Below, one piece after another: positions 1-9,831 of a DNA stretch of 64,000 bases. Position 1 is the first letter of the stretch. Each line of letters starts with the position of its first letter. Origin of the DNA: Jeongeupia wiesaeckerbachi (GTDB lineage Bacteria > Pseudomonadota > Gammaproteobacteria > Burkholderiales > Chitinibacteraceae); the NCBI RefSeq assembly GCF_050916355.1, contig NZ_CP136946.1:682001-746000 (forward strand). Reading direction: 5' to 3'. The translations under genes and the position numbers were made by a program. The notes below the pieces were generated by a model that ran no database searches, was not told the origin of the DNA, and saw nothing but the letters and a program-made list of their open reading frames with translations.

Positions 1-2
1 TG

Positions 3-125
3 GCCTTCATCGACGACAGCCGCAAGAACGCCGACGCCGCCAGCGACCTCGGCTGGCACGGCATCCACCACACCAGTGCCGCCGATACCGCCGCACGGCT
101 GCGCCAGCTCGGACTGCATTTCTGA
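3..125 (+). CDS. HAD-family hydrolase, C-terminal end (partial)
   Basis: Only the last 40 codons are in the window; the gene enters from the left edge. The peptide begins AFIDDSRKNADAASDLGW, which matches the fourth HAD motif (acidic pair binding Mg2+, followed by N and A and then LGW) typical of subfamily IA phosphatases such as pyrimidine 5'-nucleotidases. It ends LRQLGLHF and stop. The stop codon overlaps the ATG of the next gene (TGATG), so the two are probably translationally coupled. The substrate cannot be inferred from this fragment. Confidence 0.75.
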   Translation, partial: AFIDDSRKNADAASDLGWHGIHHTSAADTAARLRQLGLHF

Positions 126-415
126 TGGACGCCACCAAGCCCCGCATCACCATTCTCTATTGCACCCAGTGCCAGTGGCTGCTGCGCGCCGCCTGGCTGG
201 CGCAGGAGCTGCTGACGACCTTTGTCGACGAAATCGGCGAAGTTGCCCTGCAACCAGGCAGCGGCGGCGTGTTCCAGATCCACGTGAACGACGTGCTGGT
301 CTGGGACCGCAAGGCCGAGGGTGGCTTCCCCGAAGCCAAGGTGCTCAAGCAGCGCGTGCGCGACGTGATCGCGCCCGACAAGCCGCTGGGCCACAGTGAT
401 CGGCCGGCCTCCTGA
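125..415 (+). CDS. SelT/SelW/SelH (Rdx) family selenoprotein-like protein
   Basis: This is a 96-residue protein with the thioredoxin-like Rdx fold. Near the N-terminus it has ITILYCTQCQW, the CxxC redox motif of the family with Cys in both positions, so no selenocysteine is expected. The second family hallmark follows at about residue 57-70: G-G-x-F-x-I then a D-x-x-x-V-W-D-R-K segment, leading to GGFPE. Bacterial members are small cytoplasmic proteins with a presumed thiol-redox role that is not well established. It overlaps the HAD gene upstream by one base. Confidence 0.85.
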   Translation: MDATKPRITILYCTQCQWLLRAAWLAQELLTTFVDEIGEVALQPGSGGVFQIHVNDVLVWDRKAEGGFPEAKVLKQRVRDVIAPDKPLGHSDRPAS

Positions 416-447
416 CGCCGCGACGAGGCTGTGTTAGCGTTTCGCCC

Positions 448-942
448 ATGAAACCGTTTTACCTGCTGCTCGCCGCCCTGCTCCTGCCCGTGTTCGCCCA
501 CGCCGACATCTACAAATATGTCGACGAAAACGGCCACGTCACCTTCACCAATACGCCGATGAAGGGTGCGCAACGCATCTACGTCGACTCGATTTCGGTC
601 ATTCCGGGACCGAGCAGCAGCAAGCCGCGCACCAAAACCGCCGGCACCACCGCCCCCCGCGTCAGCAGCCCGTCGCCGGCCGACTTCCCCAAGGTCGACG
701 CGGCAACGCAGAAAAGCCGCGACAGCAATCGCAAGCAGATCCTGCTGGACGAGCTGGGCAGCGAGAAGACCGCGCTCGCCAATGCCAAGCAGGCGCTGGC
801 CGATGCCGAGAACACGCGCAGCGCCGAGGAAAAAGCCAATCCGCAACGCTATGTCGAGCGCCTTGGCCGGCTGCGCGACGCTTCGGTCATGCACGAAAAG
901 AACGTCGCCGCGTTGACCAACGAACTCAACCGGCTGCGCTGA
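448..942 (+). CDS. DUF4124 domain-containing exported protein
   Basis: This protein has 164 residues. A signal peptide (MKPFYLLLAALLLPVFAHA) is followed directly by a DUF4124 domain, DIYKYVDENGHVTFTNTP, the form usual in beta- and gammaproteobacteria. A low-complexity Ser/Pro/Thr stretch lies at about residues 50-75. The C-terminal half is charged and Ala/Glu/Lys rich (about residues 95-160) and probably forms a coiled coil. Related proteins are periplasmic and their job is unknown. The gene precedes ntrB in the same direction, but the sigma-54 promoter between them suggests separate transcription. Confidence 0.85.
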   Translation: MKPFYLLLAALLLPVFAHADIYKYVDENGHVTFTNTPMKGAQRIYVDSISVIPGPSSSKPRTKTAGTTAPRVSSPSPADFPKVDAATQKSRDSNRKQILLDELGSEKTALANAKQALADAENTRSAEEKANPQRYVERLGRLRDASVMHEKNVAALTNELNRLR

Positions 943-1148
943 CCCGAAGCGCTGCGAACAAAGCAGCTGACGCGGCGCCCGCTTGCCGTACATCCGCTGC
1001 GGTCGATGTTGCCCGCAGCCTGCCCGTTGCGCCGTGCGCACAGCGCTTGAGGGCGTTCGCCGCGCGACGCCATCGGCGAGGCATCGGGCACGATGCAATG
1101 CGCCCATCTCATCCCCCACTGCTGCATTCCGGCCCGTCCGCACGCACA

Positions 1149-1167
1149 ATGCACTACTATGGTGCAT
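1149..1167. promoter_or_regulatory. NtrC binding site upstream of ntrBC
   Basis: The sequence ATGCACTACTATGGTGCAT is a 19-bp imperfect palindrome matching the known NtrC (NRI) consensus TGCAC-N7-GTGCA. Its centre lies about 60 bp upstream of the -24 element of the sigma-54 promoter at 1218. This is a normal enhancer distance and implies that phosphorylated NtrC activates or tunes its own operon. Confidence 0.8.
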
Positions 1168-1217
1168 CAACTTATTCGCGATGACCCGCTCGCCGTGCAT
1201 TCCGTGTCGCTTCTCGC

Positions 1218-1232
1218 TGGCCCGGTAATTGC
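1218..1232 (+). promoter_or_regulatory. sigma-54 (RpoN) -24/-12 promoter of ntrBC
   Basis: TGGCCCGGTAATTGC carries the invariant GG and GC of the TGGCAC-N5-TTGC consensus at exactly the right spacing. It predicts a transcript start near 1244, about 15-25 bases before the candidate ntrB starts. That excludes the out-of-frame ATG at 1243. An NtrC site lies just upstream and rpoN itself is encoded at 60510-61934. Confidence 0.75.
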
Positions 1233-1260
1233 TTAACGACAGCATGTCATCCATGCCACG

Positions 1261-2346
1261 GTGTCCAGCATGCACGACCCTCATTTTTGCGGCCTCGATT
1301 ACCTGGAAGCGGCGGTGCTTGCCGTCTCCAGCGACGGTGCGCTGGTGTACTTCAATCCTGCCGCAGACGATCTGCTCGGCCTGAAGGGCGAACAGATCGG
1401 CCTGCCGCTGGCCGCCTGCCTGTCGCCGGCGAGCGCCGTCGCCGCCGCCGTCGGCACCGCGCTGGCCAAAAACGTCAGCATCACCGAGTACGAGCTGCTG
1501 CTGCCGGTCACGCACGGCGACGCCTACGTGACGCTGAACGCCGCGCCGATCGAGCTGGCTGGCGACACGCTGGCGCTGGTCGAAATCCGCCAGATCGACC
1601 AGCAGCGCCGTATCGCCAACGAAGAACGCTTGCAGGCGCAGCAACAGGCCAACCGCGAGCTGATCCGCAACCTCGCGCACGAGATCAAGAACCCGCTCGG
1701 CGGCATCCGCGGCGCGGCGCAGCTCTTGTCGGCCGAGCTGCCGAATCCGCATCTGCGGGAATACACCCAGGTCATCATCGAGGAATCGCAGCGGCTGCAA
1801 AGCCTGCTCGACCGGCTGCTGACGCCGCACCGGCTGCCGCAGCTGTCCGAGCTGTCGATCCACGAAGTGCTCGAGCGCGTGCGCAGCGTCGTGCTCGCCG
1901 AAACGCCGAACGGCCTGGCGGTGCGCCGCGACTACGACACCAGCCTGCCTAGCCTGATCGGCGACCGCGAACAGCTGATCCAGGCGCTGCTCAACATCGT
2001 GCGCAATGCGGTGCAGGCGATGGCCGGCGTCGGCGAGATCGTCTTGCGCACCCGGATCGCGCGCCAGGTGACGCTGAACCGCAAACGCTTCCCGCTGGCG
2101 ATCCAGGTACAGATCGAGGACAACGGCCCCGGCATTCCCGAGGCGCTGAAGGACACGCTGTTCTACCCGCTGGTGTCCGGCCGCCCCGGCGGCACCGGCA
2201 TCGGCCTGCATCTGGCGCACACCTTCGTCAACCAGCACCACGGCAGCATCGAATTCGACAGTCGCCCCGGCGATACCTGCTTTACGCTACTGCTGCCATT
2301 GAATGGCTGGCAGTCGGCTCGAACCCTCCAAGGGAGCACACCGTGA
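1261..2346 (+). CDS. glnL: Nitrogen regulation sensor histidine kinase NtrB
   Basis: The product is about 360 residues, close to NtrB (NRII) of enterics. It has an N-terminal PAS domain (about residues 12-120) and no membrane segment. The phosphoacceptor region is NLAHEIKNPLGG, with the His near residue 140. The ATP-binding part has an N box (NIVRNAVQAM), then DNGPGI and the glycine-rich GGTGIGLHLAH. NtrB phosphorylates NtrC when PII signals nitrogen limitation. The start may be GTG at 1261 or ATG at 1270; both fit the predicted transcript start. It overlaps ntrC by four bases (GTGA), so the two are coupled. glnA is not adjacent. Confidence 0.93.
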   Translation: MSSMHDPHFCGLDYLEAAVLAVSSDGALVYFNPAADDLLGLKGEQIGLPLAACLSPASAVAAAVGTALAKNVSITEYELLLPVTHGDAYVTLNAAPIELAGDTLALVEIRQIDQQRRIANEERLQAQQQANRELIRNLAHEIKNPLGGIRGAAQLLSAELPNPHLREYTQVIIEESQRLQSLLDRLLTPHRLPQLSELSIHEVLERVRSVVLAETPNGLAVRRDYDTSLPSLIGDREQLIQALLNIVRNAVQAMAGVGEIVLRTRIARQVTLNRKRFPLAIQVQIEDNGPGIPEALKDTLFYPLVSGRPGGTGIGLHLAHTFVNQHHGSIEFDSRPGDTCFTLLLPLNGWQSARTLQGSTP

Positions 2347-3743
2347 GCACCGTCTGGATCATCGACGACGACCGTTCGATTCGCTGGGTTTTTGAAAAGG
2401 CGCTGACGCGCGACGGCATCGACCATGCCACGTTCAGCTCGGCCACCGAGGCGATCGACGCGCTGTCGCGCTCGACCCCGGCGGCCATCGTCAGCGACAT
2501 CCGCATGCCCGGCGAATCGGGGCTGACCTTCCTCGAACGCGTCAAGGCCGAGCACCCCGGCCTGCCGGTCATCATCATGACCGCGCACTCGGACCTCGAA
2601 AGCGCCGTCTCGGCCTTTCAGGGCGGCGCGTTCGAATATCTGCCCAAACCGTTCGACATCGACGCTGCGGTCGCACTGATCCGCCGCGCGATCGAGGAAG
2701 GCGAACGCCAGCTCGGCGAGGACGTGGTGCCGGCGGCCACGCCGGACATCCTCGGCCAGGCCCCGGCGATGCAGGACGTATTCCGCGCGATCGGCCGGCT
2801 GAGCCAGTCGGCGGCGACGGTGCTGATCACCGGCGAATCGGGCTCGGGCAAGGAACTCGTCGCCCGCGCGCTGCACCGTCACAGCCCGCGCGCAGCCAAG
2901 CCCTTTATCGCGATCAACTCGGCGGCAATTCCGAAAGACCTGCTCGAATCCGAACTGTTCGGCCACGAGCGCGGGGCATTCACCGGCGCCGACGCGCGCC
3001 GGACCGGCCGCTTCGAGCAGGCCGAGGGCGGCACGCTGTTCCTCGATGAAATCGGCGATATGCCGTTCGATCTGCAGACGCGCTTGCTGCGCGTGCTGTC
3101 GGACGGCTTTTTCTACCGTGTCGGCGGCCATTCACCGATCAAGGCCAACGTCCGCGTCATTGCCGCCACGCACCAGAATCTCGAAACCCGGGTCAAGGAT
3201 GGCGCGTTCCGCGAGGACCTCTACCACCGGCTCAACGTGATCCGGCTGCGCCTGCCCGCGCTGCGCGAACGGCGCGAGGACATTCCACTACTCACCCGCT
3301 ATTTCCTCGGCCGCTCGGCGTCCGAACTCGGCGTCGAAGCCAAGCGGCTTGCCGACGACGCGATGGCCAGGCTCGGCAGCTTCACCTTCCCGGGCAACGT
3401 CCGCCAGCTCGAAAATCTCTGTCACTGGATCACCGTGATGGCACCCGCTGCCGTCGTCACCGTCAACGACCTGCCGCCCGAGCTGTTCGACGGTGACACC
3501 GAAACCGAAGCAGCGGTCAGTGGCGACTGGCGCCGGCTACTGGCGCAGGAGATCGCCTTGCGGCTGGCGCGCGGCGATGCGCGCGTGCTCGACGACATCG
3601 TCCCGGCGTTCGAGCGCACCGTCATCGTGCAGGCGCTGACGCACACCGGCGGCAAGCGCATCGAAGCCGCCGAACTGCTCGGCTGGGGCCGCAATACGCT
3701 GACGCGCAAGATCCAGGAACTGGGGATGGAAGACGCGCTTTAA
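2343..3743 (+). CDS. glnG: Nitrogen regulation response regulator NtrC
   Basis: The 466-residue protein has the three NtrC domains. The receiver domain has the phosphorylated Asp at residue 52 (VSDIRMPG). The central AAA+ domain has Walker A GESGSGKE, the sigma-54 contact loop GAFTGA and Walker B GGTLFLDEIGD. A C-terminal Fis-type helix-turn-helix ends in AELLGWGRNTLTRKIQEL. It activates sigma-54 promoters of nitrogen assimilation genes. It starts with GTG inside the end of ntrB. Its 3' end overlaps the convergent methyltransferase gene by four bases, with no terminator between them. Confidence 0.96.
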   Translation: MSTVWIIDDDRSIRWVFEKALTRDGIDHATFSSATEAIDALSRSTPAAIVSDIRMPGESGLTFLERVKAEHPGLPVIIMTAHSDLESAVSAFQGGAFEYLPKPFDIDAAVALIRRAIEEGERQLGEDVVPAATPDILGQAPAMQDVFRAIGRLSQSAATVLITGESGSGKELVARALHRHSPRAAKPFIAINSAAIPKDLLESELFGHERGAFTGADARRTGRFEQAEGGTLFLDEIGDMPFDLQTRLLRVLSDGFFYRVGGHSPIKANVRVIAATHQNLETRVKDGAFREDLYHRLNVIRLRLPALRERREDIPLLTRYFLGRSASELGVEAKRLADDAMARLGSFTFPGNVRQLENLCHWITVMAPAAVVTVNDLPPELFDGDTETEAAVSGDWRRLLAQEIALRLARGDARVLDDIVPAFERTVIVQALTHTGGKRIEAAELLGWGRNTLTRKIQELGMEDAL

Positions 3744-4480
3744 GCGCCGCCGCGCTGCACGGCGATCAGCAGCAGCATCGGCCGTTCACGTTCTTCGGCC
3801 AGCGCCGGCATCGCCGCAAGCTGCGCATCGCTCGGCGCCCACTCGTCGAGGTCCAGCAGCGTGAAGCCGTGCAGCCGCAGCAGGCGCAGCCAGGTGCCGA
3901 TGGTGCGGTGATACTTAATCACACCGTCGGCCAGCCAGTCGGTCGTCCGCCGGCCTTCGATCGCATAGCCGTCGACCGGCCAGGTTTTTCGGCCCGCGGC
4001 GTCGATGACCCAAGCCGGCTTCGTTGGCGCCATATAGATCGGATGCTCGACCGAAAACACCAGCTTGCCGCCAGGCACCAGCGCACGGTGAAGTTTGGCG
4101 AGCAAGCCGGCCAGATCGTCGAGGTAGTGCAGCGCCAGCGAGCTGTAGGCAAAGTCAAAGCCGGCCTCGGCCAGCGTCAGCGTCTCGAAACCGGCGCGCT
4201 GATAGTGGATCGCGGCCTCGGCGGCGGTCATGGCCTCGGCCTTGGCCAGCATCCTGGCCGAGACATCGACGCCCAGCACGTCGGCCGCGCCATGCTCGCT
4301 GGCCCAACGGCAAAACCAGCCGAAACCACACCCCAGATCCAGCACCCTGAGCCCCCGCAGATCGGGCAGCATCGCCTGCAATGCGGGCCATTCCGGCGCG
4401 CCATCGAGCCCGTGCACCGAGCGGGCTAGCTGGCTGTAGCCGGCAAAGAAGCCCGGCGTGTCGTAGATGTTCTGTGCCAT
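3740..4480 (-). CDS. Class I SAM-dependent methyltransferase
   Basis: The 246-residue protein has the Rossmann-type SAM site: motif I VLDLGCGFGWFCRWA near residues 45-58, an acidic end of strand 2 in GVDVSARMLAKA, and a motif III-like FDFAYSSLALHYL. It belongs to the Methyltransf_11/25 type; the methyl acceptor cannot be read from the sequence. A good ribosome site (AGGAGA) precedes the ATG. The gene is convergent with ntrC and lies downstream of the transaldolase terminator, so it is likely transcribed from its own promoter. Confidence 0.85.
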   Translation of the reverse strand: MAQNIYDTPGFFAGYSQLARSVHGLDGAPEWPALQAMLPDLRGLRVLDLGCGFGWFCRWASEHGAADVLGVDVSARMLAKAEAMTAAEAAIHYQRAGFETLTLAEAGFDFAYSSLALHYLDDLAGLLAKLHRALVPGGKLVFSVEHPIYMAPTKPAWVIDAAGRKTWPVDGYAIEGRRTTDWLADGVIKYHRTIGTWLRLLRLHGFTLLDLDEWAPSDAQLAAMPALAEERERPMLLLIAVQRGGA

Positions 4481-4510
4481 GGTGTTCTCCTGTTCAGGCG
4501 GCCAGCGACC

Positions 4511-4541
4511 AAAAAAAAGCCAGCCCGCAGGCTGGCTTTTT
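4511..4541 (-). terminator. Rho-independent terminator downstream of tal
   Basis: A perfect 7-bp stem GCCAGCC/GGCTGGC with a four-base loop is flanked by eight A on the left and five T on the right. It can therefore work in both directions; the orientation serving tal is the minus strand. Confidence 0.88.
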
Positions 4542-4559
4542 CCGATCAGACCGCAGCGA

Positions 4560-5639
4560 TCAAGCGGTCAGTTCGAGCAGCTTGTCGAATGCATCGTCAA
4601 ACAGCTTCAGCCCTTCGGACTGCAGCTGCTCGCCGATCTGGTTGAAGTCGATGTCGAGCTTGCGCAGCGCCGCCAGCGTCTGCACCGCGTCATCGATCTT
4701 GGTGTCGAGGCGGTCGGCAGCAACGCCGTGGTCGCGGAAGGCATCCAGCGTCGCATCCGGCACGGTGTTGACGGTTTCGGCGCCGATCAGCTCCTCAACA
4801 TAGAGCACGTCCGAGTACGCCGGGTTCTTGGTGCCGGTCGACGCCCACAGCAGCCGCTGCGGATGCGCGCCGAGTGCCTTGAGCTTGTCGAAACGGGTGC
4901 CGTGGAACAGCTGCTTGTAGTGCTGGTAGGCGACCTTGACGAAGGCGATCGCGCTCTTGCCGCGCAGCGCCAGCGCTTCCGGCGTGCCGATGGCTTCGAG
5001 CTTTTTGTCGAGCAGCACGTCGACGCGCGACAGGAACACCGAGGCCACAGCCTGGACGTGGTCGACCGGCAGGCCGGCGGCGGCACGCGCTTCCAGACCG
5101 CGGATATAGGCGGTCAGCACGTCGTCGGTCTGCTTGAGGCTGAACATCAGCGTGATGTTGACGTTGATGCCGGCGGCGATCAGTTGCTCGAACGCCAGCA
5201 CGCCGGCGTGGGTCGCCGGAACCTTGATCATCGCGTTCGGGCGGTCGATCGCGGCCCACAGGCGCTTGGCGGCGGCGATGGTGCCGAGCGCGTCATTGGC
5301 CAGATGCGGCGAGACTTCGAGGCTGACATAGCCGTCGAGGCCCTTGGAATTGTCGTACAGCGGACGGGTCAGGTCGCACGTTGCCCGGATGTCCGGCACC
5401 ACCAGCGCTTCGTAGCGCTGTTCGGCGCTCAGATCCTGCTGCTTCAGCTCGGCCAGATCGCCAGCGTAGAGCGGGTCGGACGAGATCGACTTGTAGAAAA
5501 TGGCCGGATTCGACGTCACGCCAGCAATGCCGTCGTCGTCGATCAGTTTCTGCAGGGCGCCGGACTTCAGCAGGCCGCGGGACAGATTGTCCAGCCAGAT
5601 ACGTTGACCGAAGGGCTTGATGGCAGCAAGTTTGCTCAT
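4560..5639 (-). CDS. tal: Transaldolase
   Basis: The 359-residue protein moves a dihydroxyacetone unit between sugar phosphates in the non-oxidative pentose phosphate pathway. Signature 1 is GVTSNPAIF near residues 40-48. The Schiff-base lysine is K139 in MIKVPAT. The length and motifs match the longer bacterial transaldolase class that resembles the transaldolase part of Tal-Pgi fusions rather than E. coli TalB. The start ATG has GAGG upstream. The gene stands alone with its own terminator. Confidence 0.93.
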   Translation of the reverse strand: MSKLAAIKPFGQRIWLDNLSRGLLKSGALQKLIDDDGIAGVTSNPAIFYKSISSDPLYAGDLAELKQQDLSAEQRYEALVVPDIRATCDLTRPLYDNSKGLDGYVSLEVSPHLANDALGTIAAAKRLWAAIDRPNAMIKVPATHAGVLAFEQLIAAGINVNITLMFSLKQTDDVLTAYIRGLEARAAAGLPVDHVQAVASVFLSRVDVLLDKKLEAIGTPEALALRGKSAIAFVKVAYQHYKQLFHGTRFDKLKALGAHPQRLLWASTGTKNPAYSDVLYVEELIGAETVNTVPDATLDAFRDHGVAADRLDTKIDDAVQTLAALRKLDIDFNQIGEQLQSEGLKLFDDAFDKLLELTA

Positions 5640-5822
5640 GACGTGAACCTCATACTCGTGGATGAAGAGAAGGCCGCCAGCGCCGGCATGCCGGGGTAGC
5701 GTCAGCGGACATTATCTGACTGCGGCATGGGTTGGACCTTGCGCTGGGGCAAAGTGCCCGGATTGCGGGCTCCACTCGATTGTGCCAGAAATCCACCGAC
5801 GCCGAGCTGGGTGCAACCTCGC

Positions 5823-7118
<1,296 letters not shown>

Positions 7119-7219
7119 ATTCAGCGCCAAGCGCGTCTCGCGAAGGATCGTGGGCGATTGTGGCACCCCCGCCGGGCTGCGGCGATGCCAAATCTTTACG
7201 ACCGGATGAAGAAATGCGC

Positions 7220-7909
7220 TTATTGCTGCGCGGAGAATCGATAGCCGGTGCCGCGCACGGTCTGGATCAGCGCGTCGAAACCGGACGATTCGAGCGCCGA
7301 GCGCAAGCGACGGATGTGCACGTCGACGGTGCGCTCCTCGACGAAGACATGGTCGCCCCAGACCTGGTCGAGCAGTTGTGCACGCGAGTGCACGCGCTCC
7401 GCGTGGGTCATGAAGAAGTGCAGCAGCCGGAATTCGGTCGGCCCCAGATCGAGCGGCTTGCCGTGACCGGTGACGCGGTGCGTGGTCGGATCGAGCCGCA
7501 ACCCTTGAACCTCGACAACGTCGTCGGTCACCTGCGGCGAACGGCGGCGCAGCACCGCCTTGATCCGCGCCTGCAGTTCACGCGGCGAAAACGGCTTGGT
7601 GATGTAGTCGTCGGCGCCGGTTTCGAGGCCGACGATCTTGTCCTGCTCATCCGAGCGCGCGGTCAGCATGATCAGCGGAATCGTTTTGGTCCGCTCTTCG
7701 GCGCGCAGCTTCTTGGCGAAGTCGATGCCGGACATGCCCGGCAGCATCCAGTCGAGCAGGATCAGGTCGGGCAGCGCATTGCGAACGATGCCCATCGCCC
7801 CCTCGACCGAATCGGCGCGCATCACGTGGTGGCCGGCCTGAGTCAGATTGAAGGCAATCAGCTCCTGGATGGCAGGTTCGTCTTCGACGAGCAGGATATT
7901 CGCAGGCAT
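7220..7909 (-). CDS. phoB: Phosphate regulon response regulator PhoB
   Basis: From the ATG at 7909 the protein is 229 residues, the same as E. coli PhoB. The receiver domain begins MPANILLVEDEPAIQELI, with Asp53 in LLDWMLPG and a conserved Lys in KPFSPREL. The C-terminal winged-helix domain ends RTVRGTGYRFS. An in-frame extension to 7960 is possible but lacks homology to the family N-terminus. PhoB activates genes with Pho boxes, and a weak Pho box lies upstream of it. Confidence 0.94.
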   Translation of the reverse strand: MPANILLVEDEPAIQELIAFNLTQAGHHVMRADSVEGAMGIVRNALPDLILLDWMLPGMSGIDFAKKLRAEERTKTIPLIMLTARSDEQDKIVGLETGADDYITKPFSPRELQARIKAVLRRRSPQVTDDVVEVQGLRLDPTTHRVTGHGKPLDLGPTEFRLLHFFMTHAERVHSRAQLLDQVWGDHVFVEERTVDVHIRRLRSALESSGFDALIQTVRGTGYRFSAQQ

Positions 7910-7960
7910 GATTTGTTCCCAATGGCATTGCGTGGTTTGTGGCGAGCGTAATGCCTTCAT

Positions 7961-7978
7961 GTGAATTTAATATTACAA
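7961..7978 (-). promoter_or_regulatory. Possible Pho box upstream of phoB
   Basis: On the minus strand TTGTAAT-ATTA-AATTCAC resembles two 7-bp direct repeats (consensus CTGTCAT) separated by four AT bases. The first repeat matches 5 of 7 and the second only about half. It lies about 50 bp upstream of the phoB start, where autoregulation would be expected. Confidence 0.3.
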
Positions 7979-8076
7979 GTCTCCAGGCCCTGACGCATTT
8001 TGCAAGCCGCTTCGGACGCGACGCCCCGCACCCGCTCGCGTTATCATTGCAATCTGTTCCCAGACACCCCTTCCTC

Positions 8077-8499
8077 ATGGCCGGACTCCAAGCCCACACG
8101 CCGCAACCGACCGCGCTGACCCTGCATCAGGGCCGCCGCGTGCTCGACATCGCCTTCGACGACGGCTCGGCGTTTTCGCTGCCGTGCGAATACCTGCGCG
8201 TCCACTCGCCGAGCGCCGAAGTCCGTGGCCACGGCAATCCGGTGCTGCAGGTCGGCAAACGCGACGTCAACATCGTCGCAATCGAGCCGGTCGGCAACTA
8301 CGCGGTCAAGCTGGTGTTCGACGACGGCCACGATAGCGGCCTGTACTCGTGGGACTGGCTGTACGAACTCGGCCGCGATCAGGCCCGGCTGTGGCAAACC
8401 TATCTCGACCAGCTCGCCGCCAGCGGTGGCCGCCGCGAGCAATCGGATGCCGCGAGCCAGACGCCACCACACAGCGCGCACCGCGATCCGCAAGACTGA
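8077..8499 (+). CDS. DUF971 (gamma-butyrobetaine hydroxylase N-terminal-like) protein
   Basis: The 140-residue protein consists of one DUF971 domain. It contains LTLHQGRRVLDIAFDDGSAFSLPCEYLRVHSPSAEVRGHG, read here in the order of the family: a short beta-rich unit with conserved Leu-Arg-Val-His-Ser-Pro-Ser-Ala-Glu and later GLYSWDWLYELG. The C-terminal tail is polar and likely disordered. Its function is unknown; the full-length eukaryotic relatives use this domain for zinc binding. I chose ATG 8077 because the upstream in-frame extension lacks family similarity. It sits 19 bases before ubiE, an arrangement often seen in betaproteobacteria. Confidence 0.87.
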   Translation: MAGLQAHTPQPTALTLHQGRRVLDIAFDDGSAFSLPCEYLRVHSPSAEVRGHGNPVLQVGKRDVNIVAIEPVGNYAVKLVFDDGHDSGLYSWDWLYELGRDQARLWQTYLDQLAASGGRREQSDAASQTPPHSAHRDPQD

Positions 8500-8518
8500 T
8501 ACTGATACCGGGTGATTT

Positions 8519-9256
8519 ATGACTGAGCAGCAAACGCATTTCGGCTACAAGACCGTCAACGAATCGGACAAGGCGCAAAAGGTCGCCGAGGTCTTCCACT
8601 CGGTCGCGCAGAAGTACGACGTGATGAACGACCTGATGAGCGCCGGCCTGCACCGCGCCTGGAAGTTCTTCACCATCGAGACCAGCGGCGCACGACGCGG
8701 CAACAAGGTGCTCGACATCGCCGGCGGCACCGGCGACCTGTCGAAGGCCTTCGCCAAGAAGGTCGGCAAGGAAGGCCAGGTCTGGCTGACCGACATCAAC
8801 AGCTCGATGCTCGGCGTCGGCCGCGACCGCCTGCTCGACGCCGGCTTCGCCGTGCCGACCGCGCAGTGCGATGCCGAGAAACTGCCGTTTCCGGACAATT
8901 ACTTCGACATCGTTTCGGTCGCCTTCGGCCTGCGCAACATGACGCACAAGGACAAGGCGCTGGCCGAGATGCACCGCGTGCTCAAGCCCGGCGGCCGCTT
9001 GCTGGTGCTCGAGTTTTCCAAGGTATGGGCGCCGGTCAAGCCGGTGTACGACCTGTACTCGTTCAAGCTGCTGCCGCTGATGGGCAAGCTGATCACCAAC
9101 GACGCCGAGTCCTATCAGTATCTGGCCGAGTCGATCCGGATGCATCCGGATCAGGAAACACTGAAGACGCTGATGCAGGACGTCGGTTTCGGCCGGGTCG
9201 AGTACCACAATATGAGCGCCGGCATCGTCGCGCTGCACAAGGGCTACAAGTTCTGA
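8519..9256 (+). CDS. ubiE: Ubiquinone/menaquinone biosynthesis C-methyltransferase UbiE
   Basis: The 245-residue protein matches UbiE throughout: FHSVAQKYDVMNDLMSAGLHR at the start of the core, the SAM motif VLDIAGGTGDLS, AFGLRNMTH, and the C-terminal YHNMSAGIVALHKGYKF. It methylates the ring carbon of demethylmenaquinol or 2-polyprenyl-6-methoxy-benzoquinol. It overlaps ubiJ by one base and forms an operon with ubiJ and ubiB. Confidence 0.96.
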   Translation: MTEQQTHFGYKTVNESDKAQKVAEVFHSVAQKYDVMNDLMSAGLHRAWKFFTIETSGARRGNKVLDIAGGTGDLSKAFAKKVGKEGQVWLTDINSSMLGVGRDRLLDAGFAVPTAQCDAEKLPFPDNYFDIVSVAFGLRNMTHKDKALAEMHRVLKPGGRLLVLEFSKVWAPVKPVYDLYSFKLLPLMGKLITNDAESYQYLAESIRMHPDQETLKTLMQDVGFGRVEYHNMSAGIVALHKGYKF

Positions 9257-9831
9257 TGCTCGCAGGCCTGCTCAACCGCCTGTTCGACCACGACGCCGCG
9301 GCGCGTGCCGAGCTGGCGCGTTTCGACGGCCGGGTGATCAGGCTAGTATTTCCGGTCATTCAGGCCACGCTGGCGATCGAAGCCGGCCGCTTTGCCGCCA
9401 GCACCGCCCCAGCCGAAGCAACACTGACACTCGGGTTGCGCTTCTTTGCCGCACTGCCGTTCGACCGCACCGCGGCGCAGCGGCAGTTGCAGCTCGACGG
9501 CGACGTCCAGCTGGCCGCCGGCATCGGCCGCGCGCTCGGGCAGCTGCGCTGGGACGCCGCCGACTCGCTGTCGTCCTTCGTCGGCGACGTCGCCGGACGG
9601 CGCATCGTCTGGCTCGCCGGCAAGGTCGGCGGTGTGCCCGGCGCCATCGGCGCACGCATGGCGGTGCACCTGATCGAATACTGGCGCGACGAAGCGCCGC
9701 TGCTGGCGCACAAGCGTGACGCCCAGCCCCATTTCACCGCGGTCGATACGCTGCGCGACGACGTCGCGCGGCTGGAAAAACGCCTCGCCCTGCTCGATGC
9801 CCAGCTCGATCAAAGGCTCGCCAAGAAATAA
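9256..9831 (+). CDS. ubiJ: Ubiquinone biosynthesis accessory factor UbiJ
   Basis: The 191-residue protein has an SCP2-like lipid-binding fold, with a beta-rich first half containing LQLDGDVQLAAGIGRALGQLRWD. A helical C-terminus (VDTLRDDVARLEKRLALLDAQLDQRL) probably forms a coiled coil. Its position between ubiE and ubiB matches ubiJ of E. coli, where the protein binds ubiquinone intermediates and holds the cytosolic Ubi complex together. Its starts and stops overlap neighbours by one base each (TGATG and TAATG), which suggests tight translational coupling. Confidence 0.9.
   Translation: MLAGLLNRLFDHDAAARAELARFDGRVIRLVFPVIQATLAIEAGRFAASTAPAEATLTLGLRFFAALPFDRTAAQRQLQLDGDVQLAAGIGRALGQLRWDAADSLSSFVGDVAGRRIVWLAGKVGGVPGAIGARMAVHLIEYWRDEAPLLAHKRDAQPHFTAVDTLRDDVARLEKRLALLDAQLDQRLAKK

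Noticed and set aside
1081..1115. Second NtrC site (GGCACGATGCAATGCGCC)
   Set aside because: The half-site spacing is eight instead of seven and the right arm does not match GTGC.
157..2241. 694-codon open frame on the minus strand over ntrB
   Set aside because: It is antisense to well-recognised genes (SelW-like, DUF4124, ntrB). Its Arg/Gln/Val-rich product is typical of shadow frames in GC-rich DNA.
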